Source: Arthrobacter sp. cf158
GTDB taxonomy: Bacteria; Actinomycetota; Actinomycetes; Actinomycetales; Micrococcaceae
Direction: 5' to 3'
Length of the DNA: 64,000 nucleotides
Assembly: GCF_900106835.1 (NCBI RefSeq)
Contig: NZ_FNNR01000004.1
Coordinates: forward strand, 148,833-212,832
This document shows, piece by piece, positions 49,503 to 59,681 of the stretch; position 1 is the stretch's first letter, and every line of letters begins with the position of its first letter. The notes beneath the pieces are model-generated. The model ran no database searches. It had not been told where the DNA came from and was given only the letters and a program-made list of their open reading frames with translations. Both the position numbers and the translations under genes were made by a program.

Positions 49503-50385
49503 CTCCACGTCGGTTGAGCAATACATCGACGATCTGGCGCACCGGTATCTGGACAATGCCCGTGGGGGTCGACTGCGGGCCGGGCTGACCGAGTTTGTGG
49601 TGTTCGGGCTGAAGCAGGCGTGGGCTTGTGTGTTCGGTGCGGCGTTGCTTGCCGTGATCATCGCTGCGCGCCTCTGGTATCCGGACAACGCCGCACTGGC
49701 CCGGAACGACTTCCTGACCATCGCCGCCATCGTCATCCAGATTCTGATGATCTCTTTCAGGCTGGAAACGCTGCGGGAGCTGCGGGTCATCCTGCTCTTC
49801 CACGTGGTGGGGACAGTGATGGAGTTATTCAAGACGGACGTCGGATCTTGGGCATACGAGGCCGAGGGCTTCCTCCGGATCGGGGCGGTTCCACTGTTCA
49901 GCGGCTTCATGTATGCGGCCGTGGGGTCCTACATGGTGCGGGTGTTCCGGCTGTTCGATCTCCGCTTCGACCGGTACCCGCGGCGTTGGATCACCGCCCT
50001 TGTAGCGGCTGCGATCTACGTGAATTTCTTCTCGCACCACTACATCTTCGACGCGCGCTGGGTGCTGCTGGCCGCCGTCGTGCTTGTCTACGGACGGTGC
50101 GTGATGCACTTCCGGGTGTTCCGGCGTCGCTTCAAGATGCCCATTCTGGTGTCGTTCCTGCTGGTGGCGCTGTTCATCTGGTTCGCGGAGAACATCGGTA
50201 CGTGGTCCCGTGCGTGGCTGTATCCCAACCAGCTGAACGGGTGGCAGGCGGTCTCCATCGACAAGCTTTTGGCCTGGTTCCTGCTGATGATTATCTCCGT
50301 GGTGCTGGTGGCGTGGGTGTACAAGCCCGAGCCCCTTGACGCTGACGCCGCTGAGCTGCCTAGGCTTCGCCGCGTATCGCTTTGA
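49495..50385 (+). CDS. DUF817 family membrane protein
   Basis: A 296-aa integral membrane protein with about seven to eight helices. It matches the DUF817 (YoaT-type) family in length and motifs: EFVVFGLKQAWACVFGA, VGSWAYEAEGFLRIGAVPLF, SGFMYAAVGSYMVRV, FFSHHYIFDARW and WFAENIGTWSRAWLYPNQ. The many conserved His/Trp/Tyr residues on membrane faces could bind a cofactor, but no activity is known. The ATG at 49495 lies inside the end of the MpaB-like gene, so the two are translationally coupled. Its 3' end overlaps the convergent hypothetical gene by 26 nt. Confidence 0.85.
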   Translation: MRNSTSVEQYIDDLAHRYLDNARGGRLRAGLTEFVVFGLKQAWACVFGAALLAVIIAARLWYPDNAALARNDFLTIAAIVIQILMISFRLETLRELRVILLFHVVGTVMELFKTDVGSWAYEAEGFLRIGAVPLFSGFMYAAVGSYMVRVFRLFDLRFDRYPRRWITALVAAAIYVNFFSHHYIFDARWVLLAAVVLVYGRCVMHFRVFRRRFKMPILVSFLLVALFIWFAENIGTWSRAWLYPNQLNGWQAVSIDKLLAWFLLMIISVVLVAWVYKPEPLDADAAELPRLRRVSL

Positions 50386-50938
50386 GGGCCGCGCGCCGCG
50401 CCTGAAGCAAGGGCTCGACGTCGGACACCCGGCTCAGGCGCAGGGCTTCCGGTGGAGGCGGGTTGCGTTGGGCGTTGATCACGATGCCGAAGCCGCCGAA
50501 TGTGCCGGCCGCAAGCCATGAGTTCAGTCCGCGCCAAAGCGTTACATCCGTGGGCGTGCCGTCAACGGTGATAGTGAGCCGCTCGGCGATGAGGGCGTCA
50601 AAGGCTGCGTCCTGGCGTTGAAGCTCTTCCAGGGTGTGGGGGATTCCCGCTGAAGCACGCCACCGGTTCCTGGCAAGCCCGCGCGGGTCTTGGGGGGTGG
50701 TGATCACCTCCACCAGTGGGCCCGCCTGCGAAAAACCGTCGCCGTGGGACACCGAGCCCTCGCTGCCGTCCAATTGCCAGGATCCCAGCATCACAGGGCC
50801 TTCCTGGTCTTCCATGGAGAACAGTGGGAACCGATGCGCGCCACTGCGAACCTCCTCATCCATGCGGTCATTCATCGCCCAGAACTCATCCGGCGGCAGG
50901 TATCCAGCGAACTCCATCGCGCCAGTTTGCCAGTTCAC
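50360..50938 (-). CDS. Hypothetical protein
   Basis: A 192-aa soluble protein with no signal peptide or membrane segment. It has an acidic N-terminal half (LPPDEFWAMNDRMDEEV, FPLFSMEDQEGPVMLGSW) and a C-terminal half ending in LLQARRAALKAIRGEA. I do not recognise the family. The start is either GTG 50938 or ATG 50917 (MEFAGYLPP); neither has a good ribosome-binding site. It is convergent with the DUF817 gene and divergent from the dnaK promoter region. Confidence 0.68.
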   Translation of the reverse strand: MNWQTGAMEFAGYLPPDEFWAMNDRMDEEVRSGAHRFPLFSMEDQEGPVMLGSWQLDGSEGSVSHGDGFSQAGPLVEVITTPQDPRGLARNRWRASAGIPHTLEELQRQDAAFDALIAERLTITVDGTPTDVTLWRGLNSWLAAGTFGGFGIVINAQRNPPPPEALRLSRVSDVEPLLQARRAALKAIRGEA

Positions 50939-51000
50939 CGTGGGCGAAACCAGCCCCTCAGCCGCGTGATTCCGGGGCTTTCCTGGGCACTTAAAGCAGA

Positions 51001-51021
51001 GTTGAGCGTACTTGACTCAAC
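51001..51021. promoter_or_regulatory. HAIR operator 1 (HspR-binding site)
   Basis: TTGAG-N9-CTCAA (51002-51020) matches the HspR inverted repeat CTTGAGT-N7-ACTCAAG in spacing and inner bases. It lies just upstream of the dnaK -35 region. Confidence 0.8.
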
Positions 51022-51027
51022 TTTGGA

Positions 51028-51055
51028 TTGACTTAATTCGGAGGCTGAGTACAGT
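51028..51055 (+). promoter_or_regulatory. Predicted dnaK operon promoter
   Basis: TTGACT (51028-51033), 16-nt spacer, TACAGT (51050-51055). It is bracketed by two HAIR operators, the second overlapping the -10 box, so HspR binding would block polymerase. Confidence 0.7.
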
Positions 51056-51074
51056 TGAGTGCAGAACGCTCAAC
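51054..51074. promoter_or_regulatory. HAIR operator 2 (HspR-binding site)
   Basis: TTGAG-N9-CTCAA (51055-51073), extended by a complementary G/C pair on each side. The same spacing as operator 1; it overlaps the -10 element. Confidence 0.82.
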
Positions 51075-51170
51075 TAGCCGATTGTTGAGCAGGCTCCCAG
51101 CACGTCAACCGCCCAGCGGACCGTTGCCAGGCGCGATCTCCAACATCGGCCATTGAAAGGAAAACAAGAT

Positions 51171-53036
<1,866 letters not shown>

Positions 53037-53038
53037 CC

Positions 53039-53698
53039 ATGCCTCACCACGGCAACGAAGCAGAGCACTCTGAAGGCAACGAGCCGCGCAAGCCCGTTAT
53101 CCGGGACAACCGCAAGGTTGACCCGGAGACCGGTGCGGCCCGTCACCCCGATAGCGAAGCTGCGGCTCCCACCGAAGGCAACGCCGCTCCCACAGACGGC
53201 GACGCCCTCTCCCAAGCTGAGGAAATCCTCAACGGGGTAGAGGTGCCGGCTGAGGAATCGGTAGCCTCCGGTGCCGCGGCTGAAGCCCAGGCAGCGGAGC
53301 TCCGCAACGACCTCCTTCGCCTTCAGGCTGAGTACGTCAACTACCGCAAGCGCGTGGAACGCGACCGTGCCGTAGCAGGGGAGATGGCCGTCATTGGCGT
53401 CCTCAACTCCCTGCTCCCGGTGCTGGACGACGTCGACGCCGCCCGCCAGCACGGTGACCTCGAAGACGGCCCCTTCGCCGCCATCGCCACCAAGCTGGAG
53501 AATGCGCTGAAAACGTACGGACTGGAACGCATCGCGGATACCGGTGTCGAATTCGACCCCACCATCCACGAAGCACTCATCCAGCAGCCCGGCGAAGACA
53601 TCGAGGTTGACACGGTCAGCCAGGTGCTGCGCTCCGGATACCGCTCAGGTGAGCGGGTCCTGCGTGCAGCCCAGGTGATCGTCGCGGTTCCGGCGTAA
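53039..53698 (+). CDS. grpE: Nucleotide exchange factor GrpE
   Basis: A 219-aa DnaK co-chaperone that releases ADP. The N-terminal 80 residues are disordered and acidic. The coiled coil (about 85-130; AAELRNDLLRLQAEYVNYRK) leads into the C-terminal beta domain with FDPTIHEALIQQPGEDIEVD and the conserved GYRSGERVLRAAQVIV. It starts 2 nt after the dnaK stop, so expression is coupled. A strong hairpin follows its stop. Confidence 0.97.
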   Translation: MPHHGNEAEHSEGNEPRKPVIRDNRKVDPETGAARHPDSEAAAPTEGNAAPTDGDALSQAEEILNGVEVPAEESVASGAAAEAQAAELRNDLLRLQAEYVNYRKRVERDRAVAGEMAVIGVLNSLLPVLDDVDAARQHGDLEDGPFAAIATKLENALKTYGLERIADTGVEFDPTIHEALIQQPGEDIEVDTVSQVLRSGYRSGERVLRAAQVIVAVPA

Positions 53699-53713
53699 CT
53701 AGCAGACGCTTCA

Positions 53714-53757
53714 CCGGATATGGGGCGGTGCCCTCCACACCGCCGCCCCATATCCGG
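53714..53757 (+). terminator. Hairpin between grpE and dnaJ
   Basis: Perfect 15-bp arms CCGGATATGGGGCGG and CCGCCCCATATCCGG with a 14-nt loop, and no U-tract. It could attenuate expression of dnaJ and hspR relative to dnaK-grpE, or terminate if dnaJ has its own promoter. Confidence 0.65.
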
Positions 53758-53835
53758 TTCCGCGTCGGTTGTAAGCTCGCCAGAGGCGCGATGACTGCAG
53801 CCGCACGTTTTTTATTGACTTGAAAGGAAACGCTC

Positions 53836-54819
53836 TTGGCCAGCCAGGACTGGGTTGAAAAGGATTTTTACGCGATCCTTGGTATCGCCAAGGACGCGTC
53901 CGACGCGGATATTAAGAAGGCTTACCGCAAGCTAGCCCGGCAGTACCACCCGGATACCAATGCCGGGGATGCTGCTGCGGAGAAGAAGTTCAAGGACATT
54001 TCCGAGGCTTACTCGGTGTTGTCGAGTCCTGAGGACCGGCAGCAGTACGACGCCATCCGTGCCATGGGTGGTGCCCGGTTCGCTCCGGGTGCCGGAGCTG
54101 GACGTGGTGGTGCTGGTGCCAATGGCGGGTTTGAGGACCTGTTTGGTGGCTTGTTTGGTGGCGGGCCTGGTGCTCGTCAGCCTGCGGGCGGCGGGGGAAT
54201 TCCTCCGGAGTTCGCGGACCTGTTTGGCGGCGGCTTCGGCGGCGGTAACCAAACCGGGTTCCAGCGGGCACCACAGAAGGGCTCAGACCGCACTGCGACG
54301 ACGTCCATCTCGTTTGCCGGTTCCATCAAGGGCACCACTGTGAGCCTGCGCGAGAGCAACGGCAACGTGATCGACGTCAAGATTCCGGCCGGTATCAAGG
54401 ACGGGCAGAAAGTCCGGCAGCGCGGCAAGGGCAACGTGGGCCCGGCCGGCAATGGCGACCTCATCATCACGGTGAGTGTGAAGCCGCACGAATTTTTCCA
54501 CCGCGACGGCGACAACATCCGCATCCACGTGCCGGTCACGTTCGCTGAAGCGGCGCTGGGTGCCACCATCGACGTTCCGACGCTCGACGGGGACACCGTC
54601 AAGGTGCGCGTCCCGGCAGGAACTCCGGCTGGCCGAACCCTCCGGGTCAAGGGCCGGGGCGTGAAGACGTCCAAGGCCACCGGCGACCTGTTGGTGACTA
54701 TCGACGTCGCGGTCCCCCAGAACCTGAACAAGGAAGCCGAAGAAGCCGTGAAGGCGTTTGCTGCTGCCACCACTGACGCCAACCCGCGTCACGATCTGGC
54801 CGCGAAGGCCCGGTTGTAA
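53836..54819 (+). CDS. dnaJ: Chaperone protein DnaJ lacking the zinc-finger domain
   Basis: A 327-aa J-domain co-chaperone. The J domain (about 9-75) carries the HPD motif in ARQYHPDTNAGDAAAEKKF. A Gly/Phe-rich linker follows (about 80-145). The two C-terminal beta domains (about 155-320) follow directly, with no CxxCxGxG repeats, so this is a type II (CbpA-like) DnaJ despite its place in the dnaK operon. The start is TTG at 53836 (LASQDW read as MASQDW) with AAAGGAAA upstream. It lies 137 nt after grpE, the largest gap in the operon, and 10 nt before hspR. Confidence 0.94.
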   Translation: MASQDWVEKDFYAILGIAKDASDADIKKAYRKLARQYHPDTNAGDAAAEKKFKDISEAYSVLSSPEDRQQYDAIRAMGGARFAPGAGAGRGGAGANGGFEDLFGGLFGGGPGARQPAGGGGIPPEFADLFGGGFGGGNQTGFQRAPQKGSDRTATTSISFAGSIKGTTVSLRESNGNVIDVKIPAGIKDGQKVRQRGKGNVGPAGNGDLIITVSVKPHEFFHRDGDNIRIHVPVTFAEAALGATIDVPTLDGDTVKVRVPAGTPAGRTLRVKGRGVKTSKATGDLLVTIDVAVPQNLNKEAEEAVKAFAAATTDANPRHDLAAKARL

Positions 54820-54829
54820 GGAGGCGGTC

Positions 54830-55258
54830 ATGGGCATCGACGTCAATCAGCCGATCTTTGTCATCTCCGTTGCCGCGGAGCTTGCCGACATGCATCCGCA
54901 GACGTTGCGCCAGTACGATCGCCTGGGCATCGTCTCGCCCAGCCGCGCACCGGGCAAGTCCCGCCGATATTCGCAAAATGACGTCAACAGACTGCGGGAA
55001 GTCCAGCGTCTCTCGCAGTCCGGCGTCTCCCTCGAGGGCATCAAACGCATCCTCGACCTCGAAAACCAGGTAGCCGCGTTGCAGTACCGCGTGGCTGAGC
55101 TGACTGAAGAACTAACCCGCCGTCGCACACCGGTGGACACCCGCATCTTCGCGGCAGGCGCGGCCGGCGACGTCGTCAGCTTGGCCCGCGGGCAACGGCC
55201 CAGGGCAAGGTCCCAGGCTGTTGTGGTGTGGCGTCCGAGGTCGGGGGACGCGCGTTAA
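54830..55258 (+). CDS. hspR: Heat-shock repressor HspR (MerR family)
   Basis: A 142-aa MerR-type repressor. The winged helix is seen as IFVISVAAELADMHPQTLRQ and YDRLGIVSPSRAPGKSRRYS, the hallmark HspR sequence. It is followed by a coiled-coil helix (LENQVAALQYRVAELTEELT) and a basic tail. The ATG at 54830 follows AAGGAGG. As last gene of the dnaK operon it closes a feedback loop by binding the HAIR sites at 51001-51074, with DnaK as co-repressor in known systems. Confidence 0.96.
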   Translation: MGIDVNQPIFVISVAAELADMHPQTLRQYDRLGIVSPSRAPGKSRRYSQNDVNRLREVQRLSQSGVSLEGIKRILDLENQVAALQYRVAELTEELTRRRTPVDTRIFAAGAAGDVVSLARGQRPRARSQAVVVWRPRSGDAR

Positions 55259-55267
55259 TTCCCGGAT

Positions 55268-55663
55268 CTACGCCCGGCTTCGATCCCAGCTGACCACCAC
55301 GCGGGCGGCACCCTGTTCGGTCCGCTCGACGTTGGTGACGATCTGGGAATCGGGAGCTCCCATGGCCCGGATTTGCTGCCGATAGTTTTCCACGTGCTCC
55401 TGCAAGGACTCCTCAGTCCATTCGCCCGGCCGCATCCTCGTGGAAATCTCCACGGGTTCCTCACGGACCAGGATCTCCCCGGGCTGCCCGGTAGGCGAGG
55501 TCTCCGGCGTCGTGGCCTTTGGAACCAGCATACGGAAAGCGAAAACCCCGCCGGCCACCCCAGCGACGAGTCCTGCAGCGATCAGCCACAGCGTTCGTCC
55601 AGGTCCCCGCCCCGCGGCTGTCGACTTCGGCAGGGCAGTCTTTTTTGCTGTTCTCTTTGCCAT
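55268..55663 (-). CDS. Hypothetical single-pass membrane protein
   Basis: A 131-aa protein with a Lys/Arg-rich cytoplasmic N-terminus (AKRTAKKTALPK), one transmembrane helix (about 25-45) and an acidic extracytoplasmic C-terminal part with RMRPGEWTEESLQEHVENYR. The family is not recognised. It is convergent with hspR, with 9 nt between stops. It resembles the protein at 58504-58923 in overall plan (basic tail, one helix, proline-containing segment) but not clearly in sequence. Confidence 0.7.
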   Translation of the reverse strand: MAKRTAKKTALPKSTAAGRGPGRTLWLIAAGLVAGVAGGVFAFRMLVPKATTPETSPTGQPGEILVREEPVEISTRMRPGEWTEESLQEHVENYRQQIRAMGAPDSQIVTNVERTEQGAARVVVSWDRSRA

Positions 55664-55852
55664 GGGAATTCATCTTTCCGGTGGGCGTTCAGGTGTCCGT
55701 GCGGGTCGGCGCTCAAGGGCGCTGTCTGTCCATCCTAAGCAGGCTTAGCACCCTTGGGTAAGTCACCGGGCCAGGCCACACGAGGGAGGTACTGCCGGAC
55801 CCTGTAACAAGGGACTCTCCCACGTGGTTCCAAACACGGGTGTCATTGATAA

Positions 55853-57235
55853 GTGACCTCTACCCACATCCCCCCGACTCAGATGGCCAGCCCGGCTCCA
55901 GGATCGACAAGCCGGGTGGCCCTCGCCGTGTCCACTCTCGGCTTCTTTGTGATCACACTGGATGCCCTGATCGTCAACGTTGCTCTGGCCAGCATCGGCG
56001 CCCAGCTGGGTGGCGGCACGGCAGGCCAGCAGTGGATCGTGGACGGCTACACACTGATGTTCGCGTCCTTATTGCTCTTTGCCGGCAACCTGTCAGATAG
56101 GATCGGGGCCAAGCGTGCCTTCACCCTCGGTCTGGTGCTGTTTGTCCTGGCATCGGCTGCCTGCGCGTTCGCTCCCGTCCTTTGGGTTCTGATCTTCTCC
56201 AGGTTCGTGCAGGGTGCCGCAGCGTCACTGATGTTGCCGCCGTCGATGGCTTTGATCCGGGAAGCTTTCCCGGACGCGCTGCTGCGCTCCAGGGCAATAG
56301 GCCTGTGGGCGTTGGGTGGAGCCGTGGCCGCTGCGGCAGGGCCAACCCTGGGTGGCCTGCTGACGACCATTGACTGGCGGCTGGTTTTCCTCATCAACGT
56401 TCCCGTTGGGGCGGTGGCCGTTGCGTTGCTGGGCAAAGTCCCTGCCTCGCCGGTCCGGCCCGCACCCTTCGACTGGTGGGGGCAGGTGGCAGCACTCATT
56501 GGCGTGGGCGCGCTCATCTTCGGGCTGATCGAGGGCGGGGTTCTCGGCTTCGGGGAGCCTCAAGTGTTGCTGTCCTTGGGCGCAGCCGCCGTGGCCATCA
56601 CCGTCTTCCTTCTGACCCAGGCCCGGGTCCGCAACCCCATGATGCCCCTGGACCTGTTCCGTTCGGCCGGGCTACGTATCGCCCTCTCGGTGGGATTCAG
56701 CTTCATGGTTGGCTGGTACGGAATGGTCTTTGTCATGAGCCTCTTCCTCCAGCAGCACCTCGGCCTGTCCCCACTGCTGGCCGGCCTGGCGTTCCTCCCG
56801 GCGTCCGTCCTCATCGCAGTCAGCAATGTGGTGGCAGGCAGGATGGCTGCCCGGTTCGGCCCGAGGGTTCCGGCCGTCCTTGGCCAGTTGCTCATGGTGG
56901 CAGGTTTGCTGGGCATGCTCCTGGCAGCACCCTTGGGCTCACTCCTGGCCGTCACACTGCTGTTGGTGCCGATCGGCGTGGGCGGTGCACTGGCTATGCC
57001 TCCCATCACGGCCCACGTCCTGGACAGCGTTCCAGCTCATCGCGCCGGGACGGCCAGCGCGGTCTTCAATACTTTCCGGCAACTCGGTGGAGCCGTGGGC
57101 GTGGCAGTTTTCGGCGCGCTGTTGGCGGGCCCCGCAGGGTTCGTTCCAGGGCTGCAGACGAGTCTGCTGATCGCGGCATTGCTCCTGCTGGCGACTGCGG
57201 TTGCGAGCGTTTTCATTCGCCGGACCCACAACTAA
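55853..57235 (+). CDS. MFS drug/proton antiporter, DHA2 (EmrB/QacA)-like
   Basis: A 460-aa major-facilitator protein, probably with 14 helices. Visible motifs include LDALIVNVALASIGAQLGGG in helix 1, QQWIVDGYTLMFASLLLFAG, NLSDRIGAKRAFTLGLVLFV (motif A) and ALGGAVAAAAGPTLGGLL (motif C, antiporter type). Such exporters remove hydrophobic or cationic drugs using proton exchange. The start is GTG 55853 or possibly ATG 55883; neither has a clear ribosome-binding site. It lies 23 nt before a carboxymuconolactone-decarboxylase-like gene in the same direction, suggesting co-transcription. Confidence 0.9.
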   Translation: MTSTHIPPTQMASPAPGSTSRVALAVSTLGFFVITLDALIVNVALASIGAQLGGGTAGQQWIVDGYTLMFASLLLFAGNLSDRIGAKRAFTLGLVLFVLASAACAFAPVLWVLIFSRFVQGAAASLMLPPSMALIREAFPDALLRSRAIGLWALGGAVAAAAGPTLGGLLTTIDWRLVFLINVPVGAVAVALLGKVPASPVRPAPFDWWGQVAALIGVGALIFGLIEGGVLGFGEPQVLLSLGAAAVAITVFLLTQARVRNPMMPLDLFRSAGLRIALSVGFSFMVGWYGMVFVMSLFLQQHLGLSPLLAGLAFLPASVLIAVSNVVAGRMAARFGPRVPAVLGQLLMVAGLLGMLLAAPLGSLLAVTLLLVPIGVGGALAMPPITAHVLDSVPAHRAGTASAVFNTFRQLGGAVGVAVFGALLAGPAGFVPGLQTSLLIAALLLLATAVASVFIRRTHN

Positions 57236-57258
57236 TCCACGTCATCAAAGGAGACACC

Positions 57259-58026
57259 TTGGCACCCACCCAAACCGCCAGCAAGAACCACGAGGAACTT
57301 TTCCCGGGACAGCCGCCAGCACTCGCTGTCACGGATCCCGAACTAGTGGAGATTTTTAACAACTTCGCTTTTGACGAGACCCTTCGCTACGGAAACCTCG
57401 ATACCGGAACCCGGGTTATGGTCCAGCTCGCATCACTCATCGCGTGCCAGGCACTGGGAGAGTACCGCACCATGCTCACGGCGGCCCTCACCGTTGGGGT
57501 GACTCCCGTCCAGGTCAAGGAAGTCCTTTACCAGGCCGTGCCATATGTTGGCATGGCCAAGGTTTCCGACTTCCTGCACGCAAGCAACGAGGTCCTGACC
57601 GAACACGGCGTACAACTTCCCCTCCAAGGGCAGTCCGGCACTACACCGGCAGACCGCGCAGAGAAGGGCCTCGCAGTCCAGAAATTCATCGCGGGTACCG
57701 CCAAGGTGGACGCCATGCGCGCCGCCGCAGCCAACGACGAAATGCACTTCCAGGACTACCTCGCCGGCAACTGCTTTGGCGACTACCTCACCCGCGGGGG
57801 CATCGACGTACCCACTCGTGAGCTGCTCACCCTCTCGATGCTGGTTTCGTTGGGCGGCTGCGAACCCCAAGTGAAGGGTCATATCCAGGGCAATCTCAAC
57901 GTCGGAAATGACCGTGCGAGGATGCTCGAGGTCCTCACCACCCTGCTGCCATACATCGGATACCCGCGGACACTCAACGCCTTGCGGATGCTGAACGAAA
58001 CCGCCCCGGCCAGCCACACGGAGTAG
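57259..58026 (+). CDS. Two-domain carboxymuconolactone decarboxylase-family protein
   Basis: A 255-aa protein with two CMD domains in tandem. The first is about 25-110 (YGNLDTGTRVMVQLASLIAC, QALGEYRTMLTAALTVGVTP). The second is about 150-240 (PTRELLTLSMLVSLGGCEPQ, VKGHIQGNLNVGNDRARMLE). Each has only one cysteine at the active site, so it lacks the CxxC of AhpD-type peroxidases. The start is TTG 57259 with AAAGGAG 6 nt upstream. Its position behind an MFS exporter suggests a shared stress or detoxification role, but the substrate is unknown. Confidence 0.9.
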   Translation: MAPTQTASKNHEELFPGQPPALAVTDPELVEIFNNFAFDETLRYGNLDTGTRVMVQLASLIACQALGEYRTMLTAALTVGVTPVQVKEVLYQAVPYVGMAKVSDFLHASNEVLTEHGVQLPLQGQSGTTPADRAEKGLAVQKFIAGTAKVDAMRAAAANDEMHFQDYLAGNCFGDYLTRGGIDVPTRELLTLSMLVSLGGCEPQVKGHIQGNLNVGNDRARMLEVLTTLLPYIGYPRTLNALRMLNETAPASHTE

Positions 58027-58149
58027 GAGCATTACCGCCGGAACCAGTGGCCAGCAGACCCTGACGGGCAGATAATGAAGGCATGGCACGGCATGCAGCG
58101 CACGTGCTGGTGGATTGAGCACCGACTGCTCGTGTGGTGAGGAATTCCG

Positions 58150-58452
58150 GTGTCGTTGTCGGATGAAGAACGCAGGAGCTTGGAAGAGCTGGAACGGGAT
58201 CTCGCTGCAGCGGATCCTGAGCTTGCCTTTCGGCTGACGTCGGGCCGCCCACGCGGGGCCATGGCCCGAACAATCCTTGGAAGCCTGGCTGTACTGGCCG
58301 GCTTCGTCATGGTGATCGCCGGAATTATCACGCAGCTGGTGGTTCTGGGCGTGGTGGGGTTCCTGCTGGCCAGTTCAGGGGCTTATTGGCTTCTGGCCGG
58401 GAGATCGCTGAGGAGACGTATTCAAAGGCACGACGGCGAACCGTCGCCTTAG
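58150..58452 (+). CDS. DUF3040 membrane protein
   Basis: A 100-aa protein of the actinobacterial DUF3040 family. The N-terminal amphipathic segment MSLSDEERRSLEELERDLAA is the family hallmark, followed by two transmembrane helices (about 40-60 and 64-86) and a basic end (SLRRRIQRHDGE). The start is GTG 58150. Function unknown; typically located near cell-envelope genes. It is convergent with the next gene. Confidence 0.85.
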   Translation: MSLSDEERRSLEELERDLAAADPELAFRLTSGRPRGAMARTILGSLAVLAGFVMVIAGIITQLVVLGVVGFLLASSGAYWLLAGRSLRRRIQRHDGEPSP

Positions 58453-58503
58453 CGGGCAAGGCAGCTTTAGCGGCCCCGGCACCTGATGAGCGCCCGGCTG
58501 TAG

Positions 58504-58923
58504 CTACGGAACCGGGGGGACTGGCGGCAGATGCATCTCCGGCTGCTTGGCCGGTTCCGGCTCGCCCGGGGGAACCATCATCCGCCAAGCGAGAACAGCG
58601 CCCGCGCCCAGAGCGGCAGCGGCCAAAGCGATGAACAACGCGCCAACCCGTGATGGGCGTTGCGGGGAGTTTCGGTTCAGTGCCGATGTGGCCCTCTTAA
58701 CAGCCCGCGCAGCGGTGCGCTGCGCTTCCTTGGCAGCTTTCTTGTTGCCGGTCAGGGTGAGTATCACGCCCTGAACCACAGACGGGACGTCGGCATGGTT
58801 GATCCGTGCCAACGCCCACTTCACCACGGCGTCTGCCTGTGCCGATGTGCCCTCTGCCGCGTGTGTCACCCACTCGCGGGCAAGGTCCTGCGCGGCGGGA
58901 ATGATGCTTTGTGCTTTGTTCAT
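58504..58923 (-). CDS. Hypothetical membrane protein
   Basis: A 139-aa protein. A helical N-terminal part (about 1-65; AQSIIPAAQDLAREWVTHAA, WALARINHADVPSVVQGVIL) precedes a basic segment (KKAAKEAQRTAARAVKRA), one transmembrane helix (about 95-115) and a proline-rich tail that ends the protein. I do not recognise the family. It is divergent from nothing close; the preceding gene on the same strand starts 87 nt away. Confidence 0.7.
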   Translation of the reverse strand: MNKAQSIIPAAQDLAREWVTHAAEGTSAQADAVVKWALARINHADVPSVVQGVILTLTGNKKAAKEAQRTAARAVKRATSALNRNSPQRPSRVGALFIALAAAALGAGAVLAWRMMVPPGEPEPAKQPEMHLPPVPPVP

Positions 58924-59010
58924 GGTGCACCCTCACAGAGTAGATGGCCCTGTGTGCCAGCCTACGCCCGGAGTCCCTGCGGCCAACAAGTGTTCCCGCC
59001 GCGCCAAGAA

Positions 59011-59661
59011 TCAGTCCCGGACCACGGCCGCCAACTCCACCGGCTTTTCCAGCCCGGCCCACGTTCCGTTCAAGGTCAGCTCCGTGTGGAGTTCCGGGGC
59101 CGCGGCCGTGTTGGCGGAAGCATCCGCCGCTACGTCCACAACGCGGGCTACTTTCAACCGGAGCCCTCCGGCGTCAATGATTGTCACGCCGCTTCCCGAT
59201 ACCGGCGCCGAGGCACTCAGGGCGGGGAGGTCGCCGTCGAGCTTTCCACTGCCCTTCACCGTGACCGTGCTGGGCCGCGGCTCCGGCTCGCCATCCACGA
59301 ACTGCGGGGCCTCCTCCTGACCGGTGAGGATGGCGGCGGCCAGGGCCTTGATGTAGATGGGATCCGCGCAGGCGTCGTACACCCAGCGCTTGCCGAGGAC
59401 CGAGTGGTCCATGGTACCGATGAGCCATTCTTCGGCACCGGCCAGCTCGTAGCCGCGGTAGCTGAGCGGGACTTGGTAGATGCGCTCGCCGGCTGCGACC
59501 ACATGTGTTTCGAGCCCCACCTCGCCGGCGGGATCGTCAAAGCGGTAGGCACCGATGAGCTCCGGCGCGCCATCCTGGATGAACCAGGGCTGCTTCGGGA
59601 GGTAGTCAGCGATGAGTTCGAGTTTGGACGGGGACAGGGTTGCCTTGTGAATGATCGCCAT
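59011..59661 (-). CDS. Maltokinase N-terminal cap-like protein (CG0192-related)
   Basis: A 216-aa soluble protein. The first half resembles the maltokinase N-terminal-cap-like domain found in CG0192-type actinobacterial proteins: IHKATLSPSKLELIADYLPK, WFIQDGAPELIGAYRFDDPA, LIGTMDHSVLGKRWVYDACA. No kinase active-site residues are present. The second half is beta-rich with LTLNGTWAGLEKPVELAAV. The ATG at 59661 is chosen because the family starts with MAxIHxATLxPSK. Function unknown. It lies 20 nt downstream of the TetR gene on the same strand and may be co-transcribed. Confidence 0.75.
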   Translation of the reverse strand: MAIIHKATLSPSKLELIADYLPKQPWFIQDGAPELIGAYRFDDPAGEVGLETHVVAAGERIYQVPLSYRGYELAGAEEWLIGTMDHSVLGKRWVYDACADPIYIKALAAAILTGQEEAPQFVDGEPEPRPSTVTVKGSGKLDGDLPALSASAPVSGSGVTIIDAGGLRLKVARVVDVAADASANTAAAPELHTELTLNGTWAGLEKPVELAAVVRD

Positions 59662-59681
59662 GGTCTCCAGCCTAGGGCAGG

